The notes beneath the pieces are model-generated. The model was not told the DNA's origin. It ran no database searches and saw only the letters and a list, made by a program, of their open reading frames with translations. Source: Deltaproteobacteria bacterium (GTDB taxonomy: Bacteria; Myxococcota_A; Polyangia; HGW-17; SLPX01). From it: a stretch of DNA of 64,000 nt. Every line of letters starts with the position of its first letter. Position 1 is the first letter of the stretch. Below are positions 44,714-53,733 of the stretch, in pieces. The position numbers and the translations under genes were made by a program. The stretch covers positions 20,172 to 84,171 of the forward strand of contig JAGGXR010000060.1 in the NCBI GenBank assembly GCA_021162935.1, in the 5' to 3' direction.

Positions 44714-47071
44714 CTAGCGGTCGCCATCGTTTTCCAGGACGAGTGGCAGGATGTCCTCCATGCGCCGGATGAACTGAATGTCCAGTTCGTCTCTGGCTTG
44801 TTCCGGTATGTCCATCAGGTCCTTGCGGTTCCTTTCAGGCATGACGACCCTCTTGATACCGGCACGATGCGCGGCAAGAACCTTTTCCTTGATGCCCCCC
44901 ACTGGGAGGAGGAGCCCTCGAAGGGTGATCTCGCCGGTCATGGCTACGTCGGGGCGAACCCGTTTGCCGGCGAGCATGGAAACGAGGGCCACCAGCATCG
45001 TAATGCCCGCTGAAGGGCCATCTTTCGGGATGCCGCCAGCGGGAATGTGGACGTGTACGTCTGAATCCTTCATGAAGTCTTCGGGGACACCGAGAGCAGA
45101 CGCTCGTGACTTGACAAAGCTCAAAGCTGCCTGCGCGCTCTCCTTCATCACGTCTCCGAGCTGTCCCGTCAGGACGAGCGAGCCGCGGCCTGGCATTTTG
45201 GTGGCTTCGACGAAGATGATGTCACCGCCAACCGGTGTCCAGGCCAGCCCTGTGGCCACGCCGGATTCGGCGGTGCGTTCCGCAACTTCTGGGATGAATT
45301 TTTCTGGGCCAAGAATCTCCACGAGGTCATCGAGCGTGATTTCGAAATGTTCGATGTCGGTGTCCTCGGCCACCTGAACGGCAATGGATCGACAGATCGT
45401 CGCGATTTCCCTTTCCAAGTTCCGGACGCCGGCTTCTCGCGTGTAATTTTCGACGATGCTTTTGAGCGCTTCATCAGTGAACTTGAGGCGATCATCGGTC
45501 AGACCGTGATCTTCGATTTGTCGCGGGACGAGGTATTGTTTCGCGATCATCACCTTTTCGTTCAAAGTGTAGCCTGGAAGTTCGAGGATTTCCATGCGGT
45601 CCCTGAGGGCTGGTGGCACCGGGTCGAGGAAGTTCGCTGTGGCGATGAACATGGTCTTGCTGAGGTCGAAGGCGACCTCCAGGTAATGGTCCGAGAAGGT
45701 GTTGTTCTGCTCCGGGTCCAAGACCTCAAGGAGGGCGGCAGCCGGATCGCCACGGAAATCGTGACCCAACTTGTCCACCTCGTCGAGCATGAACACGGGG
45801 TTGTTCACTCCGGCCTTGCGCACCCCTTGGACGATTCGGCCGGGCAACGAACCCACGTACGTTCGGCGGTGGCCCCGGATTTCAGCCTCGTCCCGGACGC
45901 CGCCCAGGGAAACGCGCCAGAATTTTCTGCCGAGCGCTCGGGCGATGGATCGGCCCAGAGATGTCTTGCCCACGCCAGGAGGACCCACGAGGCACAGGAT
46001 TGGGCCCTTTTTGTCAGGTTTGAGTTTCCGGACGGCAAGGTATTCGACGATGCGTTTTTTGACCTTGTCGAGGTCGTAGTGGTCCTCGTCGAGAACGATA
46101 CGAACCTGCGGGACTTCGACTCGGTCTTCGGTGGATTTGGACCAGGGCAGTTCGCTCAGCCATTCGAGATAGGTCCTCGTCACCGTGTATTCCGCCGAGG
46201 AGGGCTGCATCAGCTTGAGACGGTCCAGTTGCTTCTGGGCCATCTTTTCCGCCTCCTCGGGCATCTTGGCATCGGCGATTTTCTGGCGGAACTCTTCGAG
46301 GTCGCCGCCGGCTTCGTCCATCTCGCCCAATTCTTCCTTGATGGCCTTGAGTTGTTGACGAAGGACGTACTCACGCTGATTTCGGCCCATTTCCTCTTGG
46401 ACCTGCGTGTTGATCTTGTCCCGAACCTTGAGGACTTCCAGTTGTCGGGACATGAAGGCGAGGACATTACGGATTCTGGTCTTCATGTCGAACGTTTCCA
46501 AGATGTCCTGTTTTTCGTTCACCGGCAAATCCAGATTGGACGTGATCAGGTCGGCCAATTGGCCTGGGTCTGACACGTTGTCGATGAGCGCCGATGCCTC
46601 CTTCGGCAATTCGGGCATCAGTTTGATGACCCGTTTGGCGATGTCACGGAGGTTCAAGGCAAGGGCGTCCAGCTCCACGTCGGATGGTTTCGGGTCCACG
46701 ATGGTTTGAATCTGGGCCGTGATAAACGGTTCTTGCTGGGTGTAGCGTACGAGTTTGAACCGGGTGACGCCTTCGAGGATCACCGAAAAGTTGTCTTTGG
46801 CCAATTTGATGACCTTGAGGATCCGCGCTGCGCAGCCGACTGTGTATAGGTCGTCCGGTCCAGGCTCATTCACATCGGCTGTCTTTTGGGTCAGGATTCC
46901 GATCAGCGGGCGTTCCTTTCGGACAGCATCTTCGACGAGACGAACCGATTTTTTCCGGCCCACATCAATCGGCATGATAAATGCGGGAAAGAGGACTGAA
47001 TTTCGAAGGGGGAGGATCGGGATCACGTCCGGGACTTCGACGAGCATTTCAGGTGTGTTCGGGGAATGCAT
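44714..47071 (-). CDS. lon: ATP-dependent protease Lon
   Basis: Cytoplasmic AAA+ protease for damaged and short-lived regulatory proteins. An N-terminal LAN domain (IPILPLRNSVLFPA) is followed by a coiled-coil region, the AAA+ module with Walker A GPPGVGKT and Walker B FMLDEVDKLG, and the protease domain with the catalytic Ser in KDGPSAGITM (about residue 680) and the Lys in GIKEKVLAAHRAG. Length of 785 aa is typical. GGAGAAA precedes the ATG. It is upstream of dnaK on the same strand. Confidence 0.97.
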   Translation of the reverse strand: MHSPNTPEMLVEVPDVIPILPLRNSVLFPAFIMPIDVGRKKSVRLVEDAVRKERPLIGILTQKTADVNEPGPDDLYTVGCAARILKVIKLAKDNFSVILEGVTRFKLVRYTQQEPFITAQIQTIVDPKPSDVELDALALNLRDIAKRVIKLMPELPKEASALIDNVSDPGQLADLITSNLDLPVNEKQDILETFDMKTRIRNVLAFMSRQLEVLKVRDKINTQVQEEMGRNQREYVLRQQLKAIKEELGEMDEAGGDLEEFRQKIADAKMPEEAEKMAQKQLDRLKLMQPSSAEYTVTRTYLEWLSELPWSKSTEDRVEVPQVRIVLDEDHYDLDKVKKRIVEYLAVRKLKPDKKGPILCLVGPPGVGKTSLGRSIARALGRKFWRVSLGGVRDEAEIRGHRRTYVGSLPGRIVQGVRKAGVNNPVFMLDEVDKLGHDFRGDPAAALLEVLDPEQNNTFSDHYLEVAFDLSKTMFIATANFLDPVPPALRDRMEILELPGYTLNEKVMIAKQYLVPRQIEDHGLTDDRLKFTDEALKSIVENYTREAGVRNLEREIATICRSIAVQVAEDTDIEHFEITLDDLVEILGPEKFIPEVAERTAESGVATGLAWTPVGGDIIFVEATKMPGRGSLVLTGQLGDVMKESAQAALSFVKSRASALGVPEDFMKDSDVHVHIPAGGIPKDGPSAGITMLVALVSMLAGKRVRPDVAMTGEITLRGLLLPVGGIKEKVLAAHRAGIKRVVMPERNRKDLMDIPEQARDELDIQFIRRMEDILPLVLENDGDR

Positions 47072-47344
47072 GTGTTCTTTTTCTCCGCTTCTATCGCGTT
47101 GCAGTCTCAGTGAGAGGCGATCAAGGAAAGAATCTCGATCTCAGCCGGTCGATTCTGTGCGTTTCGGCTCATGGTGCGAGGCCGCATTTCAATGGTATCT
47201 GTTTTGCCCCGAAGGTCGTGGGCTGTCAAGGAAACGACACCAAATGACCTTCAGGGTGGCATGGCACAGGAGCCTGAAACCATGGCATATGAAAGAGGGA
47301 AAAGGGGGAGGGAGTAGCGTGACGAAAGGACGTCTGACCGTGGT

Positions 47345-48139
47345 CTACTTGGTCGCTCCACGCGTAGGTTTGCCCTTGGGCTTTTGCTTTTGAGTCGATT
47401 TGGCGGGTGCTTTGGGAATCGAGGTGGATTCCTTGGCCACGCCTTCTTCTTCCTGGGAGGGATTCGACAGCCAATACTTGGGTTTTTCATTCTGGGCACC
47501 TGGATCGGTCCAGGAGATTTCGTCGATGCCTCCCTTGTCGTCGTAGCGTTCCCAGTAGTCCCGATAGCCGTCGTAATCGCGGTCCCGGATGACCATATAA
47601 GGAACGTTGTTGTGGTCCTTGTTGAGACGGTACCGCTTCCACACGTCGATCTTGCCGTCGGAGTTCGTGTCCATTTCGACTCGTTCCAGCGTCCCGTCGG
47701 GGCGGAGGTGCATGATCAGGTCGAACTGACCGTCTCGATCCACGTCCTCCCAGATTTCGCGCCGATCACCGTTCTTGTAGTACTTGACCGCCAGGTCCCG
47801 CTTGCCGTCGAAATCCATGTCCATCTCGCGACAGGCAAGGGAGCCGTCGTCGCGAAAGACCTTCCAGATATCGATGTTCTTTTTGAGATCCCGATTGATG
47901 TCGTACGTGATGACTTTCCAGCCCGGTTGGGTCTTGCAGACCACCAACTTGTCTCCGCCCTTTTTGTGAACGACAGTGAGTTGGAACCGGGGACCTTTGG
48001 CGTCCTTTGTCTTGCCCGATTTGGGGGTGGTCTTGCTCGTTTTCTTTGTACAGGCGCTCTGTCCGGCCACGAGGGCAATGACCGCCAGGCCTGCCAGACT
48101 CGAACGAATCAAGTTTTTCAGTGAAAGCGCAGTCCGCAT
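47345..48139 (-). CDS. lipoprotein-like protein with five calcium-loop repeats
   Basis: 264 residues. A signal peptide ends at GQSAC, a possible but imperfect lipobox, followed by a Lys/Thr-rich linker. The central region has five repeats of the form D-x-(N/D)-x-D/L-G/K-x-x-D-hydrophobic: DINRDLKKNID, DMDFDGKRDL, DVDRDGQFDL, DTNSDGKIDV and DRDYDGYRDY, spaced by about 22-30 residues. These resemble EF-hand/dockerin calcium loops; the first is degenerate. The tail is Lys/Pro-rich. The ATG at 48139 has GGAG seven bases upstream. Probably a periplasmic or surface calcium-binding protein. Confidence 0.72.
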   Translation of the reverse strand: MRTALSLKNLIRSSLAGLAVIALVAGQSACTKKTSKTTPKSGKTKDAKGPRFQLTVVHKKGGDKLVVCKTQPGWKVITYDINRDLKKNIDIWKVFRDDGSLACREMDMDFDGKRDLAVKYYKNGDRREIWEDVDRDGQFDLIMHLRPDGTLERVEMDTNSDGKIDVWKRYRLNKDHNNVPYMVIRDRDYDGYRDYWERYDDKGGIDEISWTDPGAQNEKPKYWLSNPSQEEEGVAKESTSIPKAPAKSTQKQKPKGKPTRGATK

Positions 48140-48318
48140 TGTAGACTCCATGGTCTGTGTGTTTCTGGCCTCGTTTCCTGCGACCAACGGCCCTTTGGTG
48201 CTTTGTTCATTCTTTGCTTCCGGGTGCCCCGACAAGGCCGACGGACCGGTATTCCGAATCAGGCCATGTCTGGGAGCATAGGCAAACTTTTTACGATCTG
48301 CAAGAGCGATTTTTACCT

Positions 48319-48350
48319 CCCCTGTTGTGGCTTGAAAGCCACAACAGGGG
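48319..48350. terminator. perfect 13-bp hairpin
   Basis: CCCCTGTTGTGGC pairs exactly with GCCACAACAGGGG across a TTGAAA loop, 56 bp after the stop of the lipoprotein gene at 48406. It is strong but lacks a T-run on either strand, so it could also be a repeated extragenic palindrome. Only one copy was noticed here. Confidence 0.6.
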
Positions 48351-48405
48351 GCACACGGCATACTGTGGCTTCACCTGGCTTGGGCCTGGTGCTGGACATC
48401 TGTTG

Positions 48406-49077
48406 CTACTGGGTTGGGCATGCCGCAAGGTTCCTGATGGCAGTAGGCCATTGATCGATCTGGTTTCCCACTAGGGCCTTGAACAGCGGGACGTTGTTGT
48501 CATAACCGTGTGCGTCCGGATTCCATGCAGAGTTTACATCCACCGGGTCCGACATCGACTGAATCGCTTCTTTTTGAATGTTCAAGACGAGCGGGACCGT
48601 GCCTTTCGATGGAATCGTTGTCTGCAGGATCTGTCGGTACAACGCGTAGGCCGGATCGTTTGCGCTGGTTGCATTCCCAAATCCTTCGATGATGATGGAG
48701 AGGGCGCCGCCGCTCGCCGAACCACGCTCCATACCGAGCGACCACGGCCATTGCTCGACGCTCTGGTAGATCGAGATGTGCTTCGGGTCTTGCGGGTACG
48801 TTTGAACGTTGAAGGAGGTAATTTGACAGAAGCTACCGCCTTCTTCTTTTTGGTAGAGGACGGTCAGCTTCATGAACTTCATTCGGTCTGGAATGCTGGA
48901 GCCGTCAGCAGGCTTGTTGATGGTCAGCGTGACGGCATATTTGGACGTGCTGTCACCGCATCCGCCGAGCAAGACGGATGTTGCCAATATCGCAGCCGCT
49001 AGGCCAGCGAAGCTTGTGATGCGTCGTTTCGACGGGCGTATTCGGTGGTTAGAAGGTTGTCGCGTTGTTGTGTCCAT
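48406..49077 (-). CDS. lipoprotein of unknown function
   Basis: 223 residues with a clear lipobox (LLGGC) after a basic start and hydrophobic segment. The mature part begins with a beta-rich region (YAVTLTINKPADG, then MKLTVLYQKEEGGSFC) and has no family I recognise. GAGGAC precedes the ATG. It lies 79 bp after the TPR/PEGA gene on the same strand and is probably part of the same envelope cluster. Confidence 0.7.
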   Translation of the reverse strand: MDTTTRQPSNHRIRPSKRRITSFAGLAAAILATSVLLGGCGDSTSKYAVTLTINKPADGSSIPDRMKFMKLTVLYQKEEGGSFCQITSFNVQTYPQDPKHISIYQSVEQWPWSLGMERGSASGGALSIIIEGFGNATSANDPAYALYRQILQTTIPSKGTVPLVLNIQKEAIQSMSDPVDVNSAWNPDAHGYDNNVPLFKALVGNQIDQWPTAIRNLAACPTQ

Positions 49078-49156
49078 GATTCGTCCTCACGTTCCGTTCG
49101 TTGCGAGCTTTCGACTCGAGGCTCGGCCTCGGTGTCGTGGGTGGCGCCCAGGCGTC

Positions 49157-50266
49157 TCATGGCAATTGGATCGGATAGTCCACTGCCGGGCCATTGTCTT
49201 TGTTACTTGCCTTCCAGCCGTAGTAGCCTCCCAGAGTCGCTCCGGTCACCACCAGCACGGCGCCTCCAATGACACTCCAAAACCAGGCTTTCTTGTAAAC
49301 GGGCACGGCCTTGTGTGTTTCGGTCGGGCTTTTGCTCACCGCCAAGGCCGGGAGCGAGGTGGTCCTGGTCGGCGTGAACGTGGTCCGCGTACGCGGGCGA
49401 TGTCGCGGCGTTCCGTGGTGCCGGGCTTTGGGCCTCGGCGGAACCACCGTGCCGCTTTGGGGCAGGAGCGCGATGTCCTGCCTGGTCATTTTCCCTGCCC
49501 GCACGACGATGGCCACGCTCGTGGGTCGATAGCCCGGTGCTGACACCTGCACCTGGTGGACCCCCTCTGGTAGGTCTGTCGAAATGGGCAGAGGCCGAGC
49601 CATCGCCCCATCAATGGAGGCCATGGCGCCGGGCGCCTGGGATGAGATGACGACGAAGCCCTTTTGCCGGCGTCTCTTGAGGGACACGGCTAGGGCGATC
49701 TGTTGGCCATCCACGGCGTGGATGGTCTTGCTGTAGACCCGATATCCTTGCAGAGAGATCTCCAGGACATGGGTGCCCGGATCCAATGGAATGGGGCTTC
49801 CCATGGGAGAGTACGTCAAAATGTGGCCATCGAGTCGAACGGAAGCGCCCGACGGAGTCACGGCAAGATTGAGTTTAGCCAACTTGGCTTCCATTTCGGC
49901 AATCAGGTTGGAAATGCGTCTTTTCTTACCGGGGCGCAGCCGCTTGCCCTTCATGCTGACATAATGGTGGAAGGCGGCGATCGATTGTTTGTACTGAAAC
50001 AGGGCTCGATGCACCATGGCGATGTTGAACAGGACCACGGATTTGGGGCGGAGCTTAAAGGATTCCTGGAAATAGGTGAGAGCGGCGGGGTACTGGCCTG
50101 CCTTGCTCGCTGCAATTCCTTGGAAAAAGAGTTTTTTGGCCCGTTGCTTGTCCGCGTTGGAGATAGCCCGTGCCGGGCCCTGGACCGCCAGCAGGAAGAA
50201 AAATGCGAAGGCTGCAATCAAGGTCCATGGATGTCGAGTCGGTCGAGGAATCTTGTCTGGCGTCAT
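49157..50266 (-). CDS. TPR and PEGA-domain exported protein
   Basis: 369 residues. A signal peptide (LIAAFAFFFLLAV, cleavage near ARA-IS) is followed by TPR-like helices (AKKLFFQGIAASKAGQYPAALTYFQES), then two PEGA-like beta repeats (LAVTPSGASVRLDGH...GTHVLEISLQGY and VVISSQAPGAMASIDG...GVHQVQVSAPGY), a Pro/Arg/Thr linker, and a C-terminal membrane helix with the pattern WSVIGGAVLVVTGATLGGYYGW. This architecture is common in Myxococcota next to Ser/Thr kinases. CAGGAGA precedes the ATG. Probably an envelope scaffold. Confidence 0.82.
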   Translation of the reverse strand: MTPDKIPRPTRHPWTLIAAFAFFFLLAVQGPARAISNADKQRAKKLFFQGIAASKAGQYPAALTYFQESFKLRPKSVVLFNIAMVHRALFQYKQSIAAFHHYVSMKGKRLRPGKKRRISNLIAEMEAKLAKLNLAVTPSGASVRLDGHILTYSPMGSPIPLDPGTHVLEISLQGYRVYSKTIHAVDGQQIALAVSLKRRRQKGFVVISSQAPGAMASIDGAMARPLPISTDLPEGVHQVQVSAPGYRPTSVAIVVRAGKMTRQDIALLPQSGTVVPPRPKARHHGTPRHRPRTRTTFTPTRTTSLPALAVSKSPTETHKAVPVYKKAWFWSVIGGAVLVVTGATLGGYYGWKASNKDNGPAVDYPIQLP

Positions 50267-50418
50267 CGTTTGGTCTCCTGGCTGTCCACGCTATTTCTTT
50301 GGGTGCGAACGGGAGCACGGGTCAGCAATTTTTTGCAGATTACTTGCCCCATCCGTGTGCTTTTCATCGTTGCATTGACGTTCGTCTCTGTTGTCCTGTC
50401 GTAGCCACCGTTCTTGCT

Positions 50419-51891
50419 TCAATTGTCATCGTAGTTGTTTTCGATAGCCACGTGTCGGTGGCGGTCGTACACCCCACGGCGTGTTCGAGGTCGGCTGGCA
50501 CGATGCTTGGGTAGTTTGCTCATGAGCAGCGGGATGGCCTTGTTTTGGTCCGGTACCACGGTACCTCGAATGACCCGATACCCCTGGGCTTCGACCACGT
50601 AGGACAGGGGATTGGTCCCCCTTGTGATCGTGGTCTTCCCTTTGGGAGCCGGCTTGCCTGCCAGGGTGACCCGCGCTCCTTTGGGGAGGTTGTCGAATTC
50701 GATGGTCACGGTTGCGGGCCCTTTCGACCGAGCAACGCCCGCATCGGTGTTTGACTTGGTTCCGTTCATGCCCGGAGACGTTGAAGCCATGGACTGGGCC
50801 GTAGCCGAGACCTGTGACTTCTCGTGAGCCGTGCTTTTGGATGTCCCCCATGGTTTGATGACGAGGATCGCAATGGCCGAGATGGCCAGCAGGCTGCCCA
50901 CGCCCACGCCGATCCACAGGCCTTTGCCATACCTCGACGGTATGCCTGGGACGTTGTCCATGGAGGTAACGGTCGAGATTTCACCGGTGAATCCCGGCAT
51001 GCCGAGGTGCGATGGCATGGGCATGGAGGATTGACGGGCGGCATCGATGAGGGCGTGTTTGAACTCGGTCGCCGAGTCGTAACGGTTCGTCGGGTCCTTG
51101 GCCATCGCTTTGAGGACCACCGCCTCGACTGCCTCGGAAATCGTGGGATTGATGGCCCTGGGAGGTGGAAATCCTTCGGTCACGATTCTAATAATGATGT
51201 CGTTGTAGCTTTCGCCTTGGTACGGGGTCTTGCCCGTCAGGAGTTCATAGAGAATGGTGCCGGCGGCATAGATGTCAACCTTGAAGTCCACAGAGGTCAG
51301 GCCTCTGGCCTGCTCGGGCGCCATGTAGTACGGGGTGCCCAGGATCATGCCGGTCACGGTCAAACCGGACCCGACCTTGCCATCTTCGGATTGTACGACC
51401 TTTGAAATGCCGAAGTCCAGGATTTTGACGAAATCCTGGCGATCGCCCAGGCTCGAGATGAAGATATTCGCCGGTTTGAGGTCCCGATGGACGATGCCCT
51501 CCTCGTGGGCTCGTTGGAGTGCAGTCAGCACCTGGCTGATGATGTCGAGTGCCCGGTCCGCCGGGACGGTCTGGTCTTCGCTTTCCAGGACTTCTTCGAG
51601 GGAGAGGCCCTTGAGCAGGGGCATAATCATGTACGGAGAACCATCGTCCGCCGTGCCGATGTCGGTCACCTCGCAGATGTTTGGGTGCCCCAGGTTCCCT
51701 GCGATGCGCGCTTCTTGTTGGAATCGTTGGAGAGCCTGTTGGTTGTCCGTGTATTCGGGGAGGAGGAACTTGACTGCCACGCGGCGTCCGATGACCTGGT
51801 GCTGGGCTTCCCATACCGAACCCATCCCACCTTCGCCGATGAGACGGGTGAGCACATACTTTCCTTCCAGAATCATCCCCTGATGTGGCAT
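50419..51891 (-). CDS. membrane-anchored Ser/Thr protein kinase with extracytoplasmic PEGA-like domain
   Basis: Eukaryotic-type kinase that phosphorylates unknown targets. The kinase domain (about 10-275) is complete: glycine loop GEGGMGSV, Lys41 in VAVKFL, HRDLKPAN with Asp137, DFGISK (159-164) and APEQ. One membrane helix follows (LWIGVGVGSLLAISAIAILV), then a linker and a PEGA-like domain ending near the C-terminus (FDNLPKGARVTLAGKPAP...VEAQGYRV). The ATG at 51891 has no SD but lies six bases after a -10 box, so the mRNA may be leaderless. It heads the cluster with the TPR/PEGA protein and the lipoproteins. Confidence 0.9.
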   Translation of the reverse strand: MPHQGMILEGKYVLTRLIGEGGMGSVWEAQHQVIGRRVAVKFLLPEYTDNQQALQRFQQEARIAGNLGHPNICEVTDIGTADDGSPYMIMPLLKGLSLEEVLESEDQTVPADRALDIISQVLTALQRAHEEGIVHRDLKPANIFISSLGDRQDFVKILDFGISKVVQSEDGKVGSGLTVTGMILGTPYYMAPEQARGLTSVDFKVDIYAAGTILYELLTGKTPYQGESYNDIIIRIVTEGFPPPRAINPTISEAVEAVVLKAMAKDPTNRYDSATEFKHALIDAARQSSMPMPSHLGMPGFTGEISTVTSMDNVPGIPSRYGKGLWIGVGVGSLLAISAIAILVIKPWGTSKSTAHEKSQVSATAQSMASTSPGMNGTKSNTDAGVARSKGPATVTIEFDNLPKGARVTLAGKPAPKGKTTITRGTNPLSYVVEAQGYRVIRGTVVPDQNKAIPLLMSKLPKHRASRPRTRRGVYDRHRHVAIENNYDDN

Positions 51892-51897
51892 GGAGAC

Positions 51898-51926
51898 AGA
51901 ATAGGCGGCACAGATTTTTCTGTCAA
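51898..51926 (-). promoter_or_regulatory. consensus promoter giving a probably leaderless kinase mRNA
   Basis: On the minus strand TTGACA (51926-51921) and TATTCT (51903-51898) are separated by exactly 17 bp, and six bases then lead to the kinase ATG. Transcription would start at or next to the A of ATG. An inverted repeat, ACAGA and TCTGT across four A residues, overlaps the -35 box and may bind a regulator. Confidence 0.6.
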
Positions 51927-52030
51927 CCGTTGCCAAAGCGCCGCTGGCCGTTCTTCCATTGACAAGTGGGCGATTTCGGCAAAAAACAAGGCAAAAAGAC
52001 CTGTGTCCCTTTCGACGCAAGGAGGTTGTC

Positions 52031-53644
52031 ATGGCAGTCGAACAGAAGCAATCCGAGGAACGTGTCACGACCATGTCGGGCATTCCCCTCAAACTGACGT
52101 ACCGGCCCGAGGATCTCGAAGGCTGGAGGTATCAGGAAAAGTTGGCCGATCCCGGGGAGTTTCCGTTCACCAGGGGGCCTCATGCGAACATGTACCGCGG
52201 ACGTCGATGGACCATGCGGATGTTCGCCGGGTTCGGAACACCAGAGGATACGAACGAACGGTTCAAATTCCTTCTCGAAAATGGTCAGACCGGCCTTTCG
52301 ACCGCGTTCGACATGCCCACGTTGATGGGCTACGATCCGGATCATCCCATGAGCCTCGGCGAGGTGGGGCGTGAAGGCGTGGCCATCGCCACCATCGACG
52401 ATATGCGTCGCCTCTTCGACGGGATTTCTTTGGAACAGGTTTCCACGTCCATGACCATCAACGCACCGGCCATGGTCGTGCTTGCATTCTACGTTGCGGT
52501 TGCCGATGAGCAGGGCGCTTCCAGGAAGGAGCTGCGCGGAACCACCCAGAACGACATGCTCAAGGAATTCATCGCGCAGAAGGAGTGGATCTGCCCGGTT
52601 CGACCGGCCATGAGGATCATTCGCGACATGATGGCATTTTGCGCCGACGAGATGCCCAAGTGGAACACCATTTCAGTAAGCGGGTATCACATTCGTGAAG
52701 CCGGCGCCACAGCGGTCCAGGAACTGGCCTTTACCCTGGCCGACGGGATTGGGTACGTGCAACTCGGCAAGGATGCCGGTCTGGACGTGGACCAGTTCGC
52801 TCCTCGGTTGTCGTTCTTTTTCGATGTGCACAACGACTTTTTCGAGGAAATCGCCAAGCTGCGAGCTGCCAGGCGGATTTGGGCCCGGGTTCTTCGGGAT
52901 CGGTTCAAAGCCAAGTCACCCAGGTCATGGCTCTTGCGGACCCATTGCCAGACGGCGGGGGTCTCCCTTACGGCGCAGCAGCCGTACAACAATATCGTGC
53001 GGACGACTCTCCAGGCGCTCGCGGGCGTCTTGGGTGGTACCCAGTCGCTCCATACGAATTCCTATGACGAGACCTATGCCCTGCCGACCGCGCAGGCGGC
53101 TACGGTCGCCCTGCGGACCCAGCAGATCATTTCGGATGAAAGTGGGGTGCCAGAGGTGGTCGATCCATTGGCCGGGTCGTATTTCATCGAGAAACTCACC
53201 GACCAGATGGAGAGCGAGGCCATGGCCATCATCGACAAGATCGACGAGATGGGCGGCATCGTTTCAGCCATCGAAGCCGGGTTTCCACAGCGCGAGATCG
53301 CCAAGTCCGCCTACGGGTTCCAGCGTGATGTGGAAAAGGGCAAGGCGGTCATCGTCGGCATCAACAAGTATCAGCAGCAGGGAGACGAGAGCGAGATTCC
53401 CACTCTCAAGATCGACGAGGAAGTGGAACGTGGCCAGGTGGATCGGATCCGGGAGTTTCGGGCGCGCCGTGATCAGGCGGCAACCGATCGGGCGCTCGAT
53501 CGGGTCCGCGAGGTCGCCCGCAGCGACGATCAGAATCTGTTTCCCGTGGTCATCGACGCGGTCAAGGCCAATGCCACCATTGGAGAGATTTCCGACGTGT
53601 TCCGGGATGTCTTTGGAGTGGCCACGGATCCTGCCTACTGGTAG
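52031..53644 (+). CDS. B12-dependent acyl-CoA mutase large subunit (methylmalonyl/isobutyryl-CoA mutase family)
   Basis: Carbon-skeleton mutase that needs adenosylcobalamin bound by a separate small subunit. The 537 residues are the substrate-binding barrel only; no B12-binding DxHxxG domain is attached or encoded in the window. Family motifs: [51 protein letters not shown] and GGTQSLHTN. By my alignment, Phe65 stands where methylmalonyl-CoA mutase has Tyr89 and Gln183 where it has Arg207 (Propionibacterium numbering), the Phe/Gln pair of isobutyryl-CoA mutase. The substrate is therefore uncertain. GGAGG precedes the ATG at 52031. Confidence 0.87.
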   Translation: MAVEQKQSEERVTTMSGIPLKLTYRPEDLEGWRYQEKLADPGEFPFTRGPHANMYRGRRWTMRMFAGFGTPEDTNERFKFLLENGQTGLSTAFDMPTLMGYDPDHPMSLGEVGREGVAIATIDDMRRLFDGISLEQVSTSMTINAPAMVVLAFYVAVADEQGASRKELRGTTQNDMLKEFIAQKEWICPVRPAMRIIRDMMAFCADEMPKWNTISVSGYHIREAGATAVQELAFTLADGIGYVQLGKDAGLDVDQFAPRLSFFFDVHNDFFEEIAKLRAARRIWARVLRDRFKAKSPRSWLLRTHCQTAGVSLTAQQPYNNIVRTTLQALAGVLGGTQSLHTNSYDETYALPTAQAATVALRTQQIISDESGVPEVVDPLAGSYFIEKLTDQMESEAMAIIDKIDEMGGIVSAIEAGFPQREIAKSAYGFQRDVEKGKAVIVGINKYQQQGDESEIPTLKIDEEVERGQVDRIREFRARRDQAATDRALDRVREVARSDDQNLFPVVIDAVKANATIGEISDVFRDVFGVATDPAYW

Positions 53645-53733
53645 GAAGCAATTGATTCCAAGCTGGTGATCGGGGGGGGCTTGCGGTTTGGCGGACATGG
53701 CGGCGCAGGCCACGGCTCACCGGCAATATTGGG

